Source: Bacterioplanoides pacificum (GTDB lineage Bacteria; Pseudomonadota; Gammaproteobacteria; Pseudomonadales; Oceanobacteraceae). From it: a stretch of 64,000 nucleotides of DNA. A model generated the notes under the pieces. The model was given only the letters and a program-made list of their open reading frames with translations. It did not search any database and had not been told where the DNA came from. The DNA lies in NCBI RefSeq assembly GCF_042648445.1, contig NZ_JBHRYB010000005.1, positions 1-64,000 on the forward strand, given 5' to 3'. Both the position numbers and the translations under genes were made by a program. Positions 25,336-35,792 of this stretch are shown here, piece by piece; within the stretch, counting starts at the first letter, position 1; each line of letters opens with the position of its first letter.

Positions 25336-27258
25336 TCAATTAACCTTGCTGCTTGCCTGATCATGGACCGGGCCATTAATACACACGCCGTTTTTACCGC
25401 TGCGTTTTACCCGATACATGGCATCGTCGGCCCGGCGTAATAAATCGCTCAGATCGCAGCGGACCAGGCTGGCATTGCAGGCGCCTATGCTGGCCTGAAC
25501 ACTGACGCTGGCGTGGCTATGCGGTAATTGCAGATCGTGTGGTTGTGCAATTTGCTGGCCGAGTTGTTCGCACAAACTGAGTAGTTCATGGTGGTTGCGG
25601 TGACGTGCTAACACGACAAATTCATCACCGCCCAGGCGGGCACAGACATCCCCCTCCGCAACGGCGTGGGTCAGCTGTTTTGCCACCTGCTGTAATAACT
25701 GGTCTCCGGCTTCGTGACCATGGGTGTCGTTGACCGGTTTAAAGCCGTCCAGGTCGATTAAAATTGCCGCCACAGAACCACTTGTATTTTCACCCTGTTG
25801 CATCAGGCTGAAGTGTTGCCGTAAACCACTGCGGTTTAATAACCCGGTTAACGGGTCGTGTGTGACCAGGTGTTCAAGCCGCGCCTTGGCTTCCAGCAGT
25901 TCTTCGGTACGCTGGATTACCCGTTGTTCGAGTGTGCGTTCCTGTTGCCGCAGAGTGCTGACGAGCGCCTGTTGTGCCTGTTCCTTTTCCATTTTCATGC
26001 GGTTGAAGCGGGCACCCAGAGCAAAAGATAATAACAACATCTCAAGCGCGGAGCCGATTTGCATGCTGTAGACCGTCAATATATTCGACGGTAATAAACC
26101 GGCATTACGAATGGATAATAAGGAGGTGCCGACCAGCAATAACCACCAGGCGGTCACAAAAATACCGGCAGCGTGGACACGATAGCGCATCGCGGCAATA
26201 CCGGCCGCCAGTAACGAAACCGTGGTTATTAATCCTGCCAGCCCCATGATTTTTAACGCCAGCTGGGCGGGCACTAACAGGGTGGCCAGGGTGGCGCCAC
26301 AGAGTAATACGGCAATGCCACTGAGGAACAGGTGCCAGCGCAACGATACCTGCTGCAGCTGTAAAAAACTGCGGGCAAACAAGACGCCCAGCATGGTGGC
26401 TAAGGTGTAAAACGTCGGCACCACAAAGTCGGCTGCTGCTTTGGCTTCCGGCCACAATAACAGCGGGGCAATGCCATTCATGCTGCTGGCTGCCAGGCCA
26501 AAGGATAATTCAAACAAGGAATATAATAAGAAACTGGGTTGCCGTATGGAGGTCCATAACAACAGGTTATAGAGCCCGAGAGCCAGCAGAATGCCAAAAT
26601 ATAACGCCTGAAAAAATAACTGCTGGCGGCTTTTCAGGTGTGACTCGCTTTCGCTGCGGATATGAAAACTCAGTGCCAGAGAGGCGTGGGTCTGAGCGCG
26701 CAGATAAAGCGTGATGTGTTCGCCATCGGCCAGTTGCAGCGGAAAGCGTGGCGTACGTGCCGCAATCGGCCAGTGCTGCATGGCGATATGGCGCCCGGCG
26801 CGGTAAGCCTGCTGCTCGCCCTGGGCATTCACGACATACAGCTGAATGTCATCCAGATAGCTGTAGTCCATTTCCAGCAACCAGCGCTGAATATCGGCCT
26901 GACCCTGTAATGACAGGCGTAACCATACCGCACCCGGGGTATAGCCCAGATTCAGGCCAGGTAATTCACTGGCCGGGCGGAAGTTGGCCTGCGCCAACAC
27001 GCTGGCCAGCGACTGATTACCCTGAGGATCGCGCCAATAACTCAGATAAGGCAGCAGTTCAGTCTGGCTGAGACCGCTGTGCAGCAGCAAGGCGTCGTTA
27101 CCGGGTTGGGCGTTGTTGCCGGGTTGGGCGTCGTTGTCGGGGTCTGGCCAGGCCGTGTCGTCGGGCTGTGCGATACTGGTCTGGGCGCTGCACCAGAGGC
27201 ATAACAGTAACCCCAGAGCGGTGGTATAACGGTGGTTAAACAGGGGAAATCTGGACAC
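25336..27258 (-). CDS. 7TM-DISM receptor diguanylate cyclase
   Basis: The 640-residue protein has a signal peptide, a periplasmic 7TMR-DISMED2 beta-sandwich (residues about 55-205), seven membrane helices (about 215-410), a coiled coil (about 415-465) and a C-terminal GGDEF domain with RLGGDEFV. The residues at the usual RxxD inhibitory site read AEGD, so product inhibition may be absent. It should make c-di-GMP in response to an extracellular cue. A repeated AQPGN linker lies near residue 45. Stop is 10 bp before the HlyD gene, suggesting co-transcription with the efflux pair. Confidence 0.9.
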   Translation of the reverse strand: MSRFPLFNHRYTTALGLLLCLWCSAQTSIAQPDDTAWPDPDNDAQPGNNAQPGNDALLLHSGLSQTELLPYLSYWRDPQGNQSLASVLAQANFRPASELPGLNLGYTPGAVWLRLSLQGQADIQRWLLEMDYSYLDDIQLYVVNAQGEQQAYRAGRHIAMQHWPIAARTPRFPLQLADGEHITLYLRAQTHASLALSFHIRSESESHLKSRQQLFFQALYFGILLALGLYNLLLWTSIRQPSFLLYSLFELSFGLAASSMNGIAPLLLWPEAKAAADFVVPTFYTLATMLGVLFARSFLQLQQVSLRWHLFLSGIAVLLCGATLATLLVPAQLALKIMGLAGLITTVSLLAAGIAAMRYRVHAAGIFVTAWWLLLVGTSLLSIRNAGLLPSNILTVYSMQIGSALEMLLLSFALGARFNRMKMEKEQAQQALVSTLRQQERTLEQRVIQRTEELLEAKARLEHLVTHDPLTGLLNRSGLRQHFSLMQQGENTSGSVAAILIDLDGFKPVNDTHGHEAGDQLLQQVAKQLTHAVAEGDVCARLGGDEFVVLARHRNHHELLSLCEQLGQQIAQPHDLQLPHSHASVSVQASIGACNASLVRCDLSDLLRRADDAMYRVKRSGKNGVCINGPVHDQASSKVN

Positions 27259-27418
27259 GCGGGCAATCCGTTGGTTAAAGATATTATTATGCGCTGGGAG
27301 CTATATAAATGATGTCTGACCTAAGTGTAGCCTGTTGCCGTGTCATTCGCTCGTAACGCCTGCCTGATGAGCTGTTATACTGATGCAGAAGTTTCCTAAT
27401 GAGCAGCGGAATCGGCGA

Positions 27419-29059
27419 ATGAAGAGTGAAGATGAAGTCAGAAGTTCTCCGGCTAATCCGTTGCTGCTGGTGTATGTGGTTATCGCTTTATGTTGCCTGA
27501 GCCTGCTGGCGTTTCATTTATATTCTGAGCTGAATCACAGTCGTTCTGAGCAGGTGCTGTTGCTGCAATCGCAACTGAAAAGTGCCAAAAAAAGCAGCCG
27601 CAATGCGATTAAATGGCGACTGAACGATGTCTCTTATTTTCATCGCCTGTTTAACACCCTGATGTCACCCGATGGCGACAGCGCCCGGGAGCAACAATTA
27701 TTATCGATGCTGACCGCCTTCAATCAGAGCCGCGAGGTGTATTTTCAGCTGCGCTGGCTGGACGCCACTGGCCGTGAGCAATTGCGCATCGATAAAAACG
27801 GTGACCATTATCGCCGTTTGGCAGATGCAGAGCTACAGGATAAGTCGGAGCGTGGCTATTTTGTTCAGGCGATGCGACTGCCACCGGGCACACCGTTTAT
27901 TTCCGCGCTGGATCTGAATGTCGAACACGGCGAAGTCGAGCTGCCACACCGGCCAACGATTCGTGTTGGTGTGCGGGTTGCTGATCGGGCGGGTAATGAT
28001 CGTGGGCTGCTGATACTGAACTACGATGCCAGCGACTTGTTGCAGCGTTTTATGCAACAGCAGAACCCATTCTGGCTGACCAATGCAGAAGGTTACTGGA
28101 TGCATGGGGCTGATGAGCCACTGTTGTGGGGGCATTCGCTGCAACGGCCGGAGATCACCATGGCGGTTCGTTATCCTTTGGCCTGGCAGCAAATCCGCAA
28201 TCAACAGCAGGGCGTGTTCACCACCGCTGAGGGCGTCTGGGTGTTTGATACTCTGTTTGATTACGGCGCCGACGGATTAATGAAGCACCCGCATTTTGAG
28301 GGCGTTGAGCCGCTGGACGCTGCGGCCTACCCATGGAAAATGATCGGTTTTATTTCCACTGAACAGTTGCAGCAAATGCGTCAGGCGTTGTTATTTAATA
28401 ACCTGAGTTTGCTGGTGGTGGTGGCGCTGGTGTTACTGCTGTTTGGCTTTTTTTTGTCGTATTATTTGCGGGAATATCAGAGCCGCCAGATCGCCGAACG
28501 CGCCCGTGAGCGGCTGGAACAGGAGGTGGCGCGGCGCACGCTGGAACTGGATGAACTGAATCAGGAACTGGCGCGCCAGGTCCGGGCTGATCCGTTAACC
28601 GGACTGGCCAACCGGCGGGCATTTGAGGAACAGTTCCTGGCGGAATTTCTGCGTACTAAACGCAGCGCCCAGACCTTCAGCCTGATGCTGATCGACGTTG
28701 ATAATTTTAAGCAGATCAATGATGAATACGGCCATGAGACGGGGGATGAAATATTACGCCACATCGCCGATATATTGCAGGATAGCGTGCGCAGTACCGA
28801 CTGCGTCGCCCGCTGGGGTGGCGAAGAATTTGTGGTGATGTTGCCGGATACCGGCCATCAGGCTACTTATGTGGCAGAAAAAATCCGCAGCCGCATTGAG
28901 CAGTATCAGTTTCCGGCGGTCGGCCAGGTGACCGTCAGCATCGGTGTCAGTTGTGGTCAGCCTGATACCGAGGAGCGTGGTCATATTTTCAGTGCTGCCG
29001 ACGAAGCTATGTACAGCGCCAAAAAATCCGGCAAAAATCAGGTTGTTTATAAGGAGTAA
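27419..29059 (+). CDS. Membrane diguanylate cyclase with periplasmic Cache-like sensor
   Basis: I prefer ATG 27419, because a -10-like TATACT overlaps the upstream ATG at 27383; either is possible. The protein has a membrane helix (LLLVYVVIALCCLSLLAFHL), a periplasmic domain of about 280 residues (LRWLDATGREQLRID...SERGYFVQAMRLP) as in double-Cache sensors, a second helix (LSLLVVVALVLLLFGFFLSYYL), a coiled coil and a GGDEF domain. The active site is WGGEEFV, and an RxxD inhibitory site (RSTD) precedes it by five residues. It makes c-di-GMP. It is divergent from the other cyclase. Confidence 0.92.
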   Translation: MKSEDEVRSSPANPLLLVYVVIALCCLSLLAFHLYSELNHSRSEQVLLLQSQLKSAKKSSRNAIKWRLNDVSYFHRLFNTLMSPDGDSAREQQLLSMLTAFNQSREVYFQLRWLDATGREQLRIDKNGDHYRRLADAELQDKSERGYFVQAMRLPPGTPFISALDLNVEHGEVELPHRPTIRVGVRVADRAGNDRGLLILNYDASDLLQRFMQQQNPFWLTNAEGYWMHGADEPLLWGHSLQRPEITMAVRYPLAWQQIRNQQQGVFTTAEGVWVFDTLFDYGADGLMKHPHFEGVEPLDAAAYPWKMIGFISTEQLQQMRQALLFNNLSLLVVVALVLLLFGFFLSYYLREYQSRQIAERARERLEQEVARRTLELDELNQELARQVRADPLTGLANRRAFEEQFLAEFLRTKRSAQTFSLMLIDVDNFKQINDEYGHETGDEILRHIADILQDSVRSTDCVARWGGEEFVVMLPDTGHQATYVAEKIRSRIEQYQFPAVGQVTVSIGVSCGQPDTEERGHIFSAADEAMYSAKKSGKNQVVYKE

Positions 29060-29080
29060 AAACTTGCCTAAGGTGATTCC

Positions 29081-31327
29081 ATGAGTGAACTGGCCAACCC
29101 GGCTGCAACTCTGATTCATATCATCCAGTCAGCGGCACAGGCCGAATCGGGCCTGGAACAGATGCAACAGATCGTCGATAACATCTGCGACACGCTGCAG
29201 ATGGATGTCTGCAGCTTATATTTACGCCAGCGGGACGACAGTTTTTTATTACTCGCCAGCCGCGGTCTGAAACAGCTCCATCCGGTGATGATTCCGCCGG
29301 GCCAGGGGCTGGTCGGCCAGGTGCTGAACAATAAACAACCGTTATTAATTACCGAACCGCAACAACATCCGGCATTTTTTCATGTCAGCGATTCTGATGA
29401 AGAGCAGTTCCACAGCTTTGCCGGTATGCCGCTGATCTATCGTGGTGTGGTTAAAGGGGTGCTGGTGGTGCAACGGCTGAATACAGAATTGCCGGATGCC
29501 GCACAGCAGGCGTTGTTATCAACGCTGGCTATTCATCTGGCGCTGATTATTAACAGTGGCCAGTTTTCATTACCCAGCGTGGCGCTGGAGCAGAAAAATG
29601 TGGTGCACCAGGGCATCAGTGGTGCCCAGGGGCTGGCCATTGGTAAAGCCCGGCTGGCACAGCAGGCCCGGCTGGCGGATGTCAGCCGCAAAGAGCAGCA
29701 GGACAGCGACACGGAGGAAATGCGCTGGCAGCTGTTAAAACAGCGCACCATGAGCGAGCTGGAACAGGAAAAACACACCATCCGTGAACAGATGGGTGAA
29801 GGTCTGGCTGCGGTTATTGATGCCTATCAGCTGATGTTGCTCGATCCGGGGTTTGAGACGATGTTAACCCAGGAAATCCGTCAGGGGGCGGAGCTGTCCT
29901 GGGCGTTGCGTAAAACCATCGAGTTTTTTTCCGAGCAGTTTCGTGCACTGCCCGATCCGTATCTGCAGGCCCGGGCGGAAGACGTGTGCCACCTGGGGGA
30001 GAAGCTGTATCAGGTATTGCAGGGCGAGTCGCTGCAGCACCCCGACAGTGACAATCAGGAGCCTCTGGTATTGGTGGGGGAGCACATCAGTGTGTCCGAC
30101 ATTGCCAATCTGGCGGCTCAGGAACTGGCGGCAATTGTCTGTTTTGAAGGAGCCGCGTTATCGCATATTGCGGTGTTTGCCAATGCGCTGGGGATTCCGG
30201 CCATTATGGGGGTTGGCCGCTTAGCGCTGAATAACGGCGATTTGCTGGTGGTGGACGGTGACAACGGTGAAGTTGTCACCAGTGTGGGGAAAAACCTGCT
30301 GCGTGAATACCGCCGTCTGATTCGTGAGCGCCAGCAAACCGATGCCCGGCTGGTGGCAGAGAGCAAACAACCGTGTGTCAGTCTCGATGGCCAGGCCGTG
30401 GCACTGTTAGCCAACTCCGGTTTGCAGGCCGATGCTGAACCCGGGTTGCGGTATGGCGCAGAAGGTATTGGTTTATTCCGCACCGAAGTGCCGTTTATGG
30501 TTCGTGCCAGTTTGCCATCGGAACAGGAGCAGGCTGATATTTATGCGGCGGTGCTGCGCCAGTATCAGGGAAAACCTGTGTATATGCGGACGCTGGATAT
30601 TGGTTCAGATAAACCGTTACCGTATTTACCCGCAGTACAGGAAGAGAATCCGGCACTGGGGTTACGTGGGGTACGTTACACGCTGGATAACCCGGCGCTA
30701 TTAACTATTCAGCTGCGTGCCATGTTGCGTGCGGCGGACGGCAATGATCAGCTGCGCTTATTGTTACCTATGATCGGCTCGAGTGGCCAGCTGGACGAAT
30801 GCCTGCAGTTACTGGATGACGCGTTACAGGCATTACGTCAGGAAGGTCTGACGGTGGTGCGGCCACAGGTCGGCATTATGGTGGAAGTGCCCAGCGCGAT
30901 TGCACTGTTGCCTAAGTGGCGCGATAAAATCGATTTTATTTCGGTGGGGACCAACGACCTGAGTCAGTATCTGCTGGCGATTGATCGTAATAACTCGCTG
31001 GTCAGTCGCTGGTACGATGCTTTACACCCGGCAGTCTTGCTGGAGCTGCAGCGGATTGTCAGCATTGCGGCAGCGGCTGAGCTGCCGGTGAGTGTTTGTG
31101 GTGAGCTGGCAGCCGACCCTCAGGCGGTGGTGTTATTACTGGGTATGGGCATTCGTCAGTTATCCATGAGTGCTGCCAAGATTCCGGCGATTAAATACCT
31201 GATTCGCCATCTGACGGTGGCGCAGTGTCAGCAGTTATTTGAGCAGGCCTGTGAACTGGATGACGCGACGGCCATCCGTGCCTTGTTGCAGGCGTTTATC
31301 GATCAGCAGATGGCTGTGGGCCAATAA
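29081..31327 (+). CDS. ptsP: PEP-protein phosphotransferase of the nitrogen PTS (enzyme I-Ntr)
   Basis: The 748-residue protein has an N-terminal GAF domain (residues about 5-165), the PEP-utiliser N domain, the swivelling domain with the phospho-histidine in GAALSHIAVFANALGIPAIMG, and the PEP-binding barrel (GLFRTEVPFM, MRTLDIGSDK, FISVGTNDLSQYLLAIDRNN, SVCGELAADP). It passes phosphate from PEP to NPr and then EIIA-Ntr. The usual neighbour rppH is not seen. It starts 22 bp after the cyclase gene and may be in its transcript. Confidence 0.94.
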   Translation: MSELANPAATLIHIIQSAAQAESGLEQMQQIVDNICDTLQMDVCSLYLRQRDDSFLLLASRGLKQLHPVMIPPGQGLVGQVLNNKQPLLITEPQQHPAFFHVSDSDEEQFHSFAGMPLIYRGVVKGVLVVQRLNTELPDAAQQALLSTLAIHLALIINSGQFSLPSVALEQKNVVHQGISGAQGLAIGKARLAQQARLADVSRKEQQDSDTEEMRWQLLKQRTMSELEQEKHTIREQMGEGLAAVIDAYQLMLLDPGFETMLTQEIRQGAELSWALRKTIEFFSEQFRALPDPYLQARAEDVCHLGEKLYQVLQGESLQHPDSDNQEPLVLVGEHISVSDIANLAAQELAAIVCFEGAALSHIAVFANALGIPAIMGVGRLALNNGDLLVVDGDNGEVVTSVGKNLLREYRRLIRERQQTDARLVAESKQPCVSLDGQAVALLANSGLQADAEPGLRYGAEGIGLFRTEVPFMVRASLPSEQEQADIYAAVLRQYQGKPVYMRTLDIGSDKPLPYLPAVQEENPALGLRGVRYTLDNPALLTIQLRAMLRAADGNDQLRLLLPMIGSSGQLDECLQLLDDALQALRQEGLTVVRPQVGIMVEVPSAIALLPKWRDKIDFISVGTNDLSQYLLAIDRNNSLVSRWYDALHPAVLLELQRIVSIAAAAELPVSVCGELAADPQAVVLLLGMGIRQLSMSAAKIPAIKYLIRHLTVAQCQQLFEQACELDDATAIRALLQAFIDQQMAVGQ

Positions 31328-31342
31328 CGGCGGCCGCCGTTA
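31325..31342. terminator. 18-bp perfect palindrome at the ptsP stop
   Basis: TAACGGCGGCCGCCGTTA begins at the TAA stop of ptsP, in the gap to the convergent csiV. It could form a strong hairpin. No T-run follows, so it is a weak terminator candidate. Confidence 0.35.
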
Positions 31343-31356
31343 CAGGCCGCTATCGT

Positions 31357-32166
31357 TCAGGGGCGGAGATCGTCCTTGCTGTTGATCGGAATCACTTTGA
31401 CGATGGCACCCAACATCGGGTGATCGATATAGTGCAGCTCGTTACTGCGCATACGCCGGCTTTGCCGGACCTGTCCGGAGCGCAGCGGCACCCGTTGCAG
31501 CTCACCATCGGACATTTCCGTGCCGCTGAGTTGTGCGCGGTAATCGTTTTTGGGTTGGCCGGAAGCCGGTAAGGTCAGGCTGTTCAGCGCGTTCTCGGGC
31601 TGGTAATGCTGAATCACCAGGTCGCTGCTAAAGTGCAGATAACGGCTGACGTACAGCTGAATGGTGCCGCGTAGCTGAATATCGAGCTGATCCGACAGGC
31701 TGACATCAATCGGGTGTTTAATGGCTTTATCGGCTTCCTGAATCGGTTCGATCCAGGCCTGATGCCAGATTACCTGCATATCATCACGGTAATTGATGCG
31801 TTTCGCTTTTTCTGTCAGTTGCAGGGTTTCCAGATTGGTTAACGGTGGTGGGAAACTGGCTACCGGCAGATCCGAAAAACCAAATTCCGCCCACATCTTC
31901 TCTTCGTAGTTACTGTCGCCACTGAACCACCAGTCGTAACTGGACTGTTGTTGTTTGTATGCCTGATACAACGCCAGTTGTGGCGGTTCGGCGGTCATGG
32001 CGTCGGCCCATAACTCGTGGTCGATCATTTCCTCATTCTGGTAGGCCACCAACATCACTTCCACCCGGTACCAGGTGGTGGCATCAGCGCTGCTGCTCAG
32101 TAACAACAAGAATGGCAGTACGGCACGGCGGCTAAGTGCCGTGGACAAGCGCGAAATCAGACTCAC
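31357..32166 (-). CDS. csiV: CsiV-family periplasmic protein
   Basis: The 269-residue protein has a signal peptide (LPFLLLLSSSADA) and begins its mature part with TTWYRVEVMLVAYQNE, as in the CsiV family (peptidoglycan-binding, cell-shape-related in Vibrio cholerae). Its ATG overlaps the mfd stop by 4 bp, so it is translationally coupled to mfd, as in many gammaproteobacteria. No catalytic motif. Confidence 0.8.
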   Translation of the reverse strand: MSLISRLSTALSRRAVLPFLLLLSSSADATTWYRVEVMLVAYQNEEMIDHELWADAMTAEPPQLALYQAYKQQQSSYDWWFSGDSNYEEKMWAEFGFSDLPVASFPPPLTNLETLQLTEKAKRINYRDDMQVIWHQAWIEPIQEADKAIKHPIDVSLSDQLDIQLRGTIQLYVSRYLHFSSDLVIQHYQPENALNSLTLPASGQPKNDYRAQLSGTEMSDGELQRVPLRSGQVRQSRRMRSNELHYIDHPMLGAIVKVIPINSKDDLRP

Positions 32167-35100
32167 TGGTTGGGGTCCTTTTGTAGTTGGGTTATCACTT
32201 GTTCGATGACCGTAAAGCGTTGATCTATGCTGCGCATATTAAAGAAGAAACGCAGGGTATGGCCACCTTCGAGTTTATAACTGGCGGGCTGGGTTTGCAC
32301 CAGTTTCACCAGGGTAAACGGATCGATACAGGTTTCAGCGGCAAATTCAATACGACCGGCTTCGTCAGCGGCGTCCAGTTTGGCGATTCCCAGCGGTGTC
32401 AGTTTCAGTTTCAGCCCGGTCTGGCGGAACAGATTTTTGACGGCGTCCGGCAATAAACCAAAGCGATCAATCATTTCAATCTGCAGGTCGCGTAACTGGG
32501 CTTCATCACGGGCACTGGCAATGCGTTTGTATAACGTCAGGCGGCTGTTCACGTCGGGCAAATAATCCGCCGGAATTAATGCCGGCACGTGGAGATTAAC
32601 CTCTGTTCCCTGATTTATTATCAGATCATCACCCGGTTGTTTACCGGATTTTATCGCATTAACGGCCTGCTCCAGCATTTCCATATATAAGGTGAAACCG
32701 ATGGTTTCGATCTGGCCGCTTTGTTCGTCGCCTAATAATTCCCCGGCCCCGCGGATTTCCAGATCGTGGGTCGCCAGCATAAATCCGGCCCCCAGATCCT
32801 GGGCGGCTGAAATAGCATCCAGGCGTTTTTCGGCGTCTTTCGTCAGGGTTTTCGGCGGTGGTGTTAATAAATAGGCATAGGCCTGGTGGTGGGAACGGCC
32901 AACACGACCACGTAACTGATGCAGCTGCGCCAGGCCAAATTTATCGGCCCGTTCGATAATCATGGTATTGGCCGATGGAATATCGATACCGGTTTCAACG
33001 ATGGTGGTACATACCAGCACGTTAGCGCGTTTATGGTAGAAGTCGCTCATCACGGCTTCCAGTTCGCGTTCAGTCATCTGACCGTGGGCAAAGGCGACCC
33101 GTGCTTCCGGGATTTTCTCGGTCAGTTCACGTGCGACTTTTTCAATGCTTTTCACTTCGTTGTGCAGGTAATACACCTGACCACCACGCAGGATTTCGCG
33201 CAAAATGGCTTCTTTAATCGTGGCGTCGTCGTGCTGGCGGACAAAGGTTTTAACGCTCAGCCGTTTAGCCGGTGGTGTGGCAATAATGGATAAATCACGA
33301 ATACTGGCCATTGCCATGTTCAGCGTTCGTGGAATTGGTGTGGCGGTTAAGGTAAGAATATCGACGTTAGCCCGTAACGATTTAATCCGTTCTTTCTGGG
33401 TGACACCGAAGCGATGTTCTTCATCGATGATTAATAACCCGAGCTGATCAAATTTAACGTCTTTTTGCAGCAGTTTATGAGTACCAACCACAATATCGGT
33501 TTTACCTTCAAGCATTTTGTCCAGTGAAGCCTGGGTTTCTTTAGCGGATTTAAACCGCGATAACACGTCGACTTTGACCGGCCATTCGGCAAAACGGTCG
33601 GCAAAGTTCTGATAATGTTGTTGTGCCAGCAGGGTGGTCGGCACCAGTACGGCTACCTGTTTGCCGCTCTGCACCGCCAGGAAGGCCGCGCGCATCGCCA
33701 CTTCGGTTTTACCAAAACCCACATCACCACAAACCAGCCGGTCCATCGGCTGCTTGGCGGTCATATCGGCAATGACGGCTTCAATAGCGGCTTGCTGGTC
33801 CGGGGTTTCCTCAAATGGGAAGCCGGCGGCAAAGCGCTGGTAATCGTCGTCGGGCTGATCGAAGGCAAACCCTTTGCGGGCTTCCCGGCGGGCATAAATA
33901 TCCAGCAGTTCAGCGGCGGTGTCGCGGATTTTTTCGGCCGCTTTGCGTTTCGCCGCGGCCCATTTTTCGCTGCCGAGTTTATTCAGCGGAGCTGTGCTTT
34001 CGTCACCGCCGCCATAGCGGGAAATTAATTGCAGCGATGATACCGGAACATACAGTTTGGAGCCGGTGGCGTATTCCAGCATTAAAAATTCATTGGTCTG
34101 GCCGCCAGCTTCCAGTGTTTCCAGGCCTAAATACCGGCCCACGCCATGATCCAGATGCACCACCGGGGAGCCGGGTTGTAATTCGGACAGATCGCGGATC
34201 ATTAAATCCGGATCGGAGGTTTTTTTATTGCGTCGCCGGCGTTGCTGGATACGCTGACCGAACAACTCATTTTCGGTAATGATGGCCAGCTGGTCCTGCA
34301 GCAGCAGAGTACCGCGTTCCAGTGGGCCAACAATAATGGCGCAGCTGTCCTGTGAGCTGCTGAACTCATCCCAGTGATCAATTTCCCGGGGGCGTGCATC
34401 AATGCGGCGTAACAGATCTTTTAATGCTTCGCGGCGGCCGGCGGATTCGGCGCAGAACAACACCCGCAACCGATTGCTTTGTTGCTGGTTGTTTTGTTCG
34501 TCCAGCCAATGCTGCAGTCGTTGTGATGGCTGCTCAAGCCGGGAATCTACCGAGATGTCCGGTAATTGTGCGCTGGCGTAAGCGGTAGCGCCGGCGCGGT
34601 CGGGCAGGTTCTTATCATGCCACTGAATACGCGGGTATTCGTTAAGGCGGCTGAAGAGCTGATCGGCTGCCAGAAATAAGTGGCCGGGAGCAACGATCGG
34701 GCGCTGAATATCGTAACGCCGGCTGTCATAACGTTGTTCCACGTCGTTGCGGAAATGTTCGGTGGATGCTTCCAGTTCACTGTCGTGAATCACCAGAGTG
34801 TTTCGCGGCAGGTGATCAAAAAAGCTGCCCAGTTCATCATCAAAAAACAGCGGCAGATAATATTCGATACCGGCCGGTGCAATACCATCGGCAATGTCGT
34901 TATAAATCGGACATTGTTTGCCGTCCTGCTCAAAAAAGTCGTACCAGCGGCTTTTAAAGGTGCGGATGGCGTTGCTGTTCAGCGGGAATTCGCGTGCCGG
35001 CAGGATCCGGATGGAATCGACTTTATCAACGGTGCGCTGACTGTCGGGTTCAAAGGTCCGCAGGGTTTCGATTTCGTCGTCGAATAATTCGATCCGGAAC

Positions 35101-35639
35101 GGAGTTTCCTGACCCATCGGGAAAATATCGACAATCGCTCCGCGCACGGCAAATTCGCCGTGTTCATAGACGGTATCGACACAGTGGTAACCGGCGGCTT
35201 CGAGTTTTATCCGGGTGGCGTCAACGTTAAAAGCCATCCCGACATCCAGCGCAAAACTCTGCCCCTGATAAAAACTGGCTGGTGGTAAACGGTGCAGCAG
35301 GGTGCTCAGAGGCAGAATCAGCACCGCTTGTTTTAACTGATCCAGCTGGCTGAGCGTGGCAATACGCTGCGAAATAATGTCCTGATGCGGAGAAAACACG
35401 TCATAGGGCAGAATTTCCCAGTCGGGGAAATGTAACACCGGTAACTGGCGGGCAAAAAAGCGCAGCTCTTCTTCCAGCCGTAAGGCGCTGTTCGGATCGG
35501 TGGTTACCACCAGTGTCAGCCCCTGTTGCTGGCTGGCTGCGCTGGCGATGGCCAGTGCCTGGCTGGCACCGTGGAGCTCCCCCCAGAAGCGGCGTTCGGC
35601 GGCTTTGCCCGGGCAATCCGGGAGAAGTGGGCTGACCAT
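32163..35639 (-). CDS. mfd: Transcription-repair coupling factor
   Basis: The 1158-residue protein has the UvrB-homology region at the N-terminus, the RNA-polymerase-interacting domain (PGSPVVHLDHGVGRYLGLETL), and the RecG-like translocase with Walker A VCGDVGFGKTEVAMRAAF, DEEHRFG, TATPIPRTLNMA and QLRGRVGRS. It removes stalled RNA polymerase and recruits UvrA. Length is standard. Confidence 0.97.
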   Translation of the reverse strand: MVSPLLPDCPGKAAERRFWGELHGASQALAIASAASQQQGLTLVVTTDPNSALRLEEELRFFARQLPVLHFPDWEILPYDVFSPHQDIISQRIATLSQLDQLKQAVLILPLSTLLHRLPPASFYQGQSFALDVGMAFNVDATRIKLEAAGYHCVDTVYEHGEFAVRGAIVDIFPMGQETPFRIELFDDEIETLRTFEPDSQRTVDKVDSIRILPAREFPLNSNAIRTFKSRWYDFFEQDGKQCPIYNDIADGIAPAGIEYYLPLFFDDELGSFFDHLPRNTLVIHDSELEASTEHFRNDVEQRYDSRRYDIQRPIVAPGHLFLAADQLFSRLNEYPRIQWHDKNLPDRAGATAYASAQLPDISVDSRLEQPSQRLQHWLDEQNNQQQSNRLRVLFCAESAGRREALKDLLRRIDARPREIDHWDEFSSSQDSCAIIVGPLERGTLLLQDQLAIITENELFGQRIQQRRRRNKKTSDPDLMIRDLSELQPGSPVVHLDHGVGRYLGLETLEAGGQTNEFLMLEYATGSKLYVPVSSLQLISRYGGGDESTAPLNKLGSEKWAAAKRKAAEKIRDTAAELLDIYARREARKGFAFDQPDDDYQRFAAGFPFEETPDQQAAIEAVIADMTAKQPMDRLVCGDVGFGKTEVAMRAAFLAVQSGKQVAVLVPTTLLAQQHYQNFADRFAEWPVKVDVLSRFKSAKETQASLDKMLEGKTDIVVGTHKLLQKDVKFDQLGLLIIDEEHRFGVTQKERIKSLRANVDILTLTATPIPRTLNMAMASIRDLSIIATPPAKRLSVKTFVRQHDDATIKEAILREILRGGQVYYLHNEVKSIEKVARELTEKIPEARVAFAHGQMTERELEAVMSDFYHKRANVLVCTTIVETGIDIPSANTMIIERADKFGLAQLHQLRGRVGRSHHQAYAYLLTPPPKTLTKDAEKRLDAISAAQDLGAGFMLATHDLEIRGAGELLGDEQSGQIETIGFTLYMEMLEQAVNAIKSGKQPGDDLIINQGTEVNLHVPALIPADYLPDVNSRLTLYKRIASARDEAQLRDLQIEMIDRFGLLPDAVKNLFRQTGLKLKLTPLGIAKLDAADEAGRIEFAAETCIDPFTLVKLVQTQPASYKLEGGHTLRFFFNMRSIDQRFTVIEQVITQLQKDPNQ

Positions 35640-35752
35640 GTACAGGCTCCGTAATACTGGCTGAAAACAGCGCGCTAGTGTAGCGAATCAGGCCGTGAAA
35701 GTTGAGAGTAAAGTCACAGATGCAAGAGGCCGGCAGAGAATTCCTGCTGGGT

Positions 35753-35758
35753 TATAAT
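35753..35758 (+). promoter_or_regulatory. Perfect -10 box upstream of the thioredoxin gene
   Basis: TATAAT overlaps an in-frame ATG at 35757, which argues that translation begins later, at ATG 35793. A -35 is not clear. Confidence 0.4.
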
Positions 35759-35792
35759 GATGTTTTTTCTGCAACCGCCGAAGGGGGCTGAG

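Noticed and set aside
27097..27140. Short tandem repeat in the 7TM-DISM cyclase gene as a phase-variation tract
   Set aside because: Only about two 18-bp units, in frame, encoding a linker; unit length divisible by three would not switch the gene off.
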